A DNA stretch of 5,989 nucleotides from Gallionellaceae bacterium (GTDB lineage Bacteria; Pseudomonadota; Gammaproteobacteria; Burkholderiales; Gallionellaceae), in assembly GCA_021731185.1 (NCBI GenBank), contig JAKFXW010000238.1, forward strand, positions 1 through 5,989. The letters are read 5' to 3'. Positions 4,917 through 5,989 of the stretch are shown here, piece by piece. The first letter of the stretch is position 1. Each line of letters starts with the position of its first letter. The position numbers and the translations under genes were made by a program. The notes beneath the pieces are model-generated. The model made no database searches, was not told the origin of the DNA, and saw only the letters and a program-made list of their open reading frames with translations.

Positions 4917-4945
4917 TCTGTCTTCCGCCAGAAACATATTGCACT
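4917..4945 (+). repeat. Left terminal inverted repeat of the IS481-like element
   Basis: TCTGTCTTCCGCCAG followed by AAACATATTGCACT. The first 15 bases are the exact complement of 5534-5548, and the rest matches the right end except for one inserted and one substituted base. Confidence 0.85.
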
Positions 4946-5546
4946 CCACCGAGCTGTAGGGGGAGCAAATGCAACAAAAGGAAATGGGGTATGGGATTCA
5001 TGGCTGGAGGCGGATCAGGCGGTATGCTTCCCGGATGGAAGCGGGGTAGGCAGGCAAGCCGCGAAGCGGCTGCTCGCAAAACATCACCGCAGAGGCCACC
5101 CGGCGGCTGGAAATACTCAAGTTCCGGGACAAACATGGAATAGCTGCAACCCTGGATGCCTACAAAGTATCCAAGCGCACGCTGTGTCGCTGGCAGCAGC
5201 TTTATCGACAAGCCCGTGGCTCGTTGCCGCACTATCCAATCACGGAGGGGAGTTCAAAGCCGCGTTTGATGTGGCCATGGCGCAGGACGGGGTAGATCGT
5301 TGGTTGATCTATCCCAAGACTCCCAAAATGAATGCCCACATCGAACGTTTTAACGGGAGTTTGCAAAACGAGTTTGCGGCCTACCACGAAGATTTGCTGT
5401 TTACAGACATTGATTTGTTCAACGACAAACTGCTTGATTACCTGGTGTGGTTTAACACCAAGCGTCCTCATTATGGTCTTGGGTTATTATCACCTGATGA
5501 GTATTTGAGAATTAATCATCAGTGCCATATGTACTGGCGGAAGACA
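4919..5546 (+). mobile_element. Internally deleted IS481-like insertion sequence
   Basis: Matching terminal inverted repeats bound the element: TCTGTCTTCCGCCAG at 4917-4931 and its complement at 5534-5548. The similarity continues inwards as ACATAT-x-GCACT with one extra base on the left (to 4945; from 5522 on the right). The ends read TGT...ACA, as in the IS481 family, and I placed the borders there. The 628-bp length is about half that of a full element, because the middle of the transposase gene is gone. No clear target-site duplication is visible (left flank GACTTC, right flank GACATT). It sits in the divergent region between prk and mshL. Confidence 0.8.
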
Positions 5547-5555
5547 GACATTTAA
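4984..5555 (+). pseudogene. Broken IS481-like transposase: HTH end and integrase-core end joined by a deletion
   Basis: Two true segments remain in different frames. The first, from ATG 4984, reads MGYGIHGWRRIRRYASRMEAG and then hits TAG at 5047. The same frame resumes recognisable helix-turn-helix sequence at 5080-5226 (ITAEATRRLEILKF through SKRTLCRWQQLYRQARGSL). At about 5227-5232 the sequence jumps to the end of the integrase core in the next frame (5232-5555), including KMNAHIERFNGSL with the catalytic glutamate at 5343-5345 and the VWFNTKRPHYGLG block. The region with the first catalytic aspartate, roughly 150-200 residues, is deleted. At the second catalytic aspartate the usual SDNGGEF has become SNHGGEF (5235-5255), so that residue is lost too. 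The codons after YW run through the right inverted repeat, and the stop TAA lies outside it. A 214-codon open frame from GTG 4911 is misleading: its first 107 residues are out of frame with the real HTH. Confidence 0.85.
5522..5548 (-). repeat. Right terminal inverted repeat of the IS481-like element
   Basis: The reverse complement reads TCTGTCTTCCGCCAG then TACATATGGCAC, pairing with the left end at 4917-4945. The repeat also encodes the last transposase residues (YWRKTD). Confidence 0.85.
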
Positions 5556-5587
5556 GCCCCTCATTAAGAAAATCATGTTATCCTTCG

Positions 5588-5615
5588 CTGCAAAAAATCA
5601 GGACTGCAAAAAATC
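5588..5615 (+). repeat. Two direct copies of CTGCAAAAAATC, 16-base period
   Basis: Copies lie at 5588-5599 and 5604-5615, separated by AGGA, just upstream of the mshL ribosome binding site. They could be a regulator site or the result of slippage. Confidence 0.5.
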
Positions 5616-5627
5616 GAGGGGGAGAAT

Positions 5628-5989
5628 ATGCGTACTTTTCATTTTCTGTCGGGTCGTCTGACTGTGGGATTGTTTTGTACTGCTCTGGTAGCCTGCGGCA
5701 CCAAGCCTATTGCGCCATCAGACAAACATCTTCAACGTAAGGATACTGAAGCCGCACGCAGCGCCCAAGTTCCACAAACTATAAAACGCATCATTCCACT
5801 CGCCCCCCCACAAAATGCCACGAAGGTTGAAACATACAGCGTAGTTGTTACTCAAGTTCCAGCACATGAAATTTTATTCGCGCTGGCGCGGGATGCAAAA
5901 ATCAATCTGGATATTCATGGCGGCATACAAGGCAATGTCACGCTCAATGCCATCAATCAAACTTTGCCACAAATTCTGGATCGCATGGC
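5628..5989 (+). CDS. mshL: MSHA-type pilus secretin MshL, N-terminal part (3' end outside window)
   Basis: This is the first 120 residues of an outer-membrane secretin of the MshL/GspD/PilQ group, which forms the ring through which an MSHA-type pilus or pseudopilus passes. It begins with a lipoprotein signal: charged N-terminus, hydrophobic residues 11-22 and the lipobox LVAC with lipidated C23. A proline- and alanine-rich linker follows (about 24-66). Then comes the start of the N-terminal STN/N0-like domain (about 69-120): TYSVVVTQVPAHEILFALAR, then DAKINLDIHGGIQGNVTLNA, which is characteristic of MshL. GGGGGAG lies four bases before the ATG at 5628. The conserved secretin pore domain is not in the window. 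The gene is divergent from prk, and the IS remnant lies only 80 bases upstream, so any native promoter may have been displaced. Confidence 0.8.
   Translation, partial: MRTFHFLSGRLTVGLFCTALVACGTKPIAPSDKHLQRKDTEAARSAQVPQTIKRIIPLAPPQNATKVETYSVVVTQVPAHEILFALARDAKINLDIHGGIQGNVTLNAINQTLPQILDRM

Noticed and set aside
4788..4949. In-frame N-terminal extension of phosphoribulokinase to 4949
   Set aside because: The extension resembles no enzyme N-terminus, crosses the predicted promoter and IS end, and the ATG at 4787 has both the family start and a good ribosome binding site.
4894..5471. Minus-strand frames across the IS remnant
   Set aside because: They are antisense to recognisable transposase segments and have no family features.
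1..5989. CRISPR array, tRNA or rRNA gene, integron attC site
   Set aside because: No regularly spaced direct repeats of the right length, cloverleaf, rRNA-like sequence or attC-type core sites were seen on reading both strands.

Overview
The window looks like a chromosomal segment of an autotrophic proteobacterium, most likely a betaproteobacterium of the Nitrosomonadales/Gallionella type. This rests on a Rhodobacter-like class I phosphoribulokinase gene (Calvin cycle) lying beside the start of an MSHA-type secretin gene. The organism assignment is inference; no rRNA or tRNA is present.

Layout. Positions 1-1070 (+) hold the broken C-terminal end of a protein with helicase-associated (HA) repeats, then an unrecognised 236-residue protein. 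Positions 1071-2237 form a small accessory island. It contains a vapBC toxin-antitoxin operon on the minus strand (1185-1855) with a clear sigma70 promoter and a palindromic operator candidate. Codirectional and upstream of it is a ribbon-helix-helix antitoxin (1953-2237) with no partner toxin. Short sequences that look like dispersed intergenic elements sit on both sides of vapBC, and a possible group II intron scar lies at about 1082-1130. Positions 2238-2565 have no gene but hold a dense set of palindromes and the promoter and leader of a 47-residue single-span membrane protein (2566-2709, +), which ends at an intrinsic terminator.

Positions 2845-4787 (minus) carry prk followed, about 95 bp downstream, by an exported protein with the formylglycine-generating-enzyme fold that lacks the catalytic cysteines. 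The two may be co-transcribed. Between prk and the divergent mshL gene lies a 628-bp internally deleted, inactive IS481-like element (4919-5546) with intact terminal inverted repeats. Positions 5628-5989 hold the lipoprotein N-terminus of an MshL-type secretin, cut by the window end.

Functionally, prk is the core metabolic gene and mshL starts a pilus-secretion gene set. The left half is mobile, decaying accessory DNA. I did not find a convincing wholly new system. The most interesting points are a dnaX-type A AAA AAG heptamer in exactly the right phase to repair the HA-repeat frame, the small membrane protein with its own complete transcription unit, the cysteine-less FGE-fold protein, and the orphan antitoxin.
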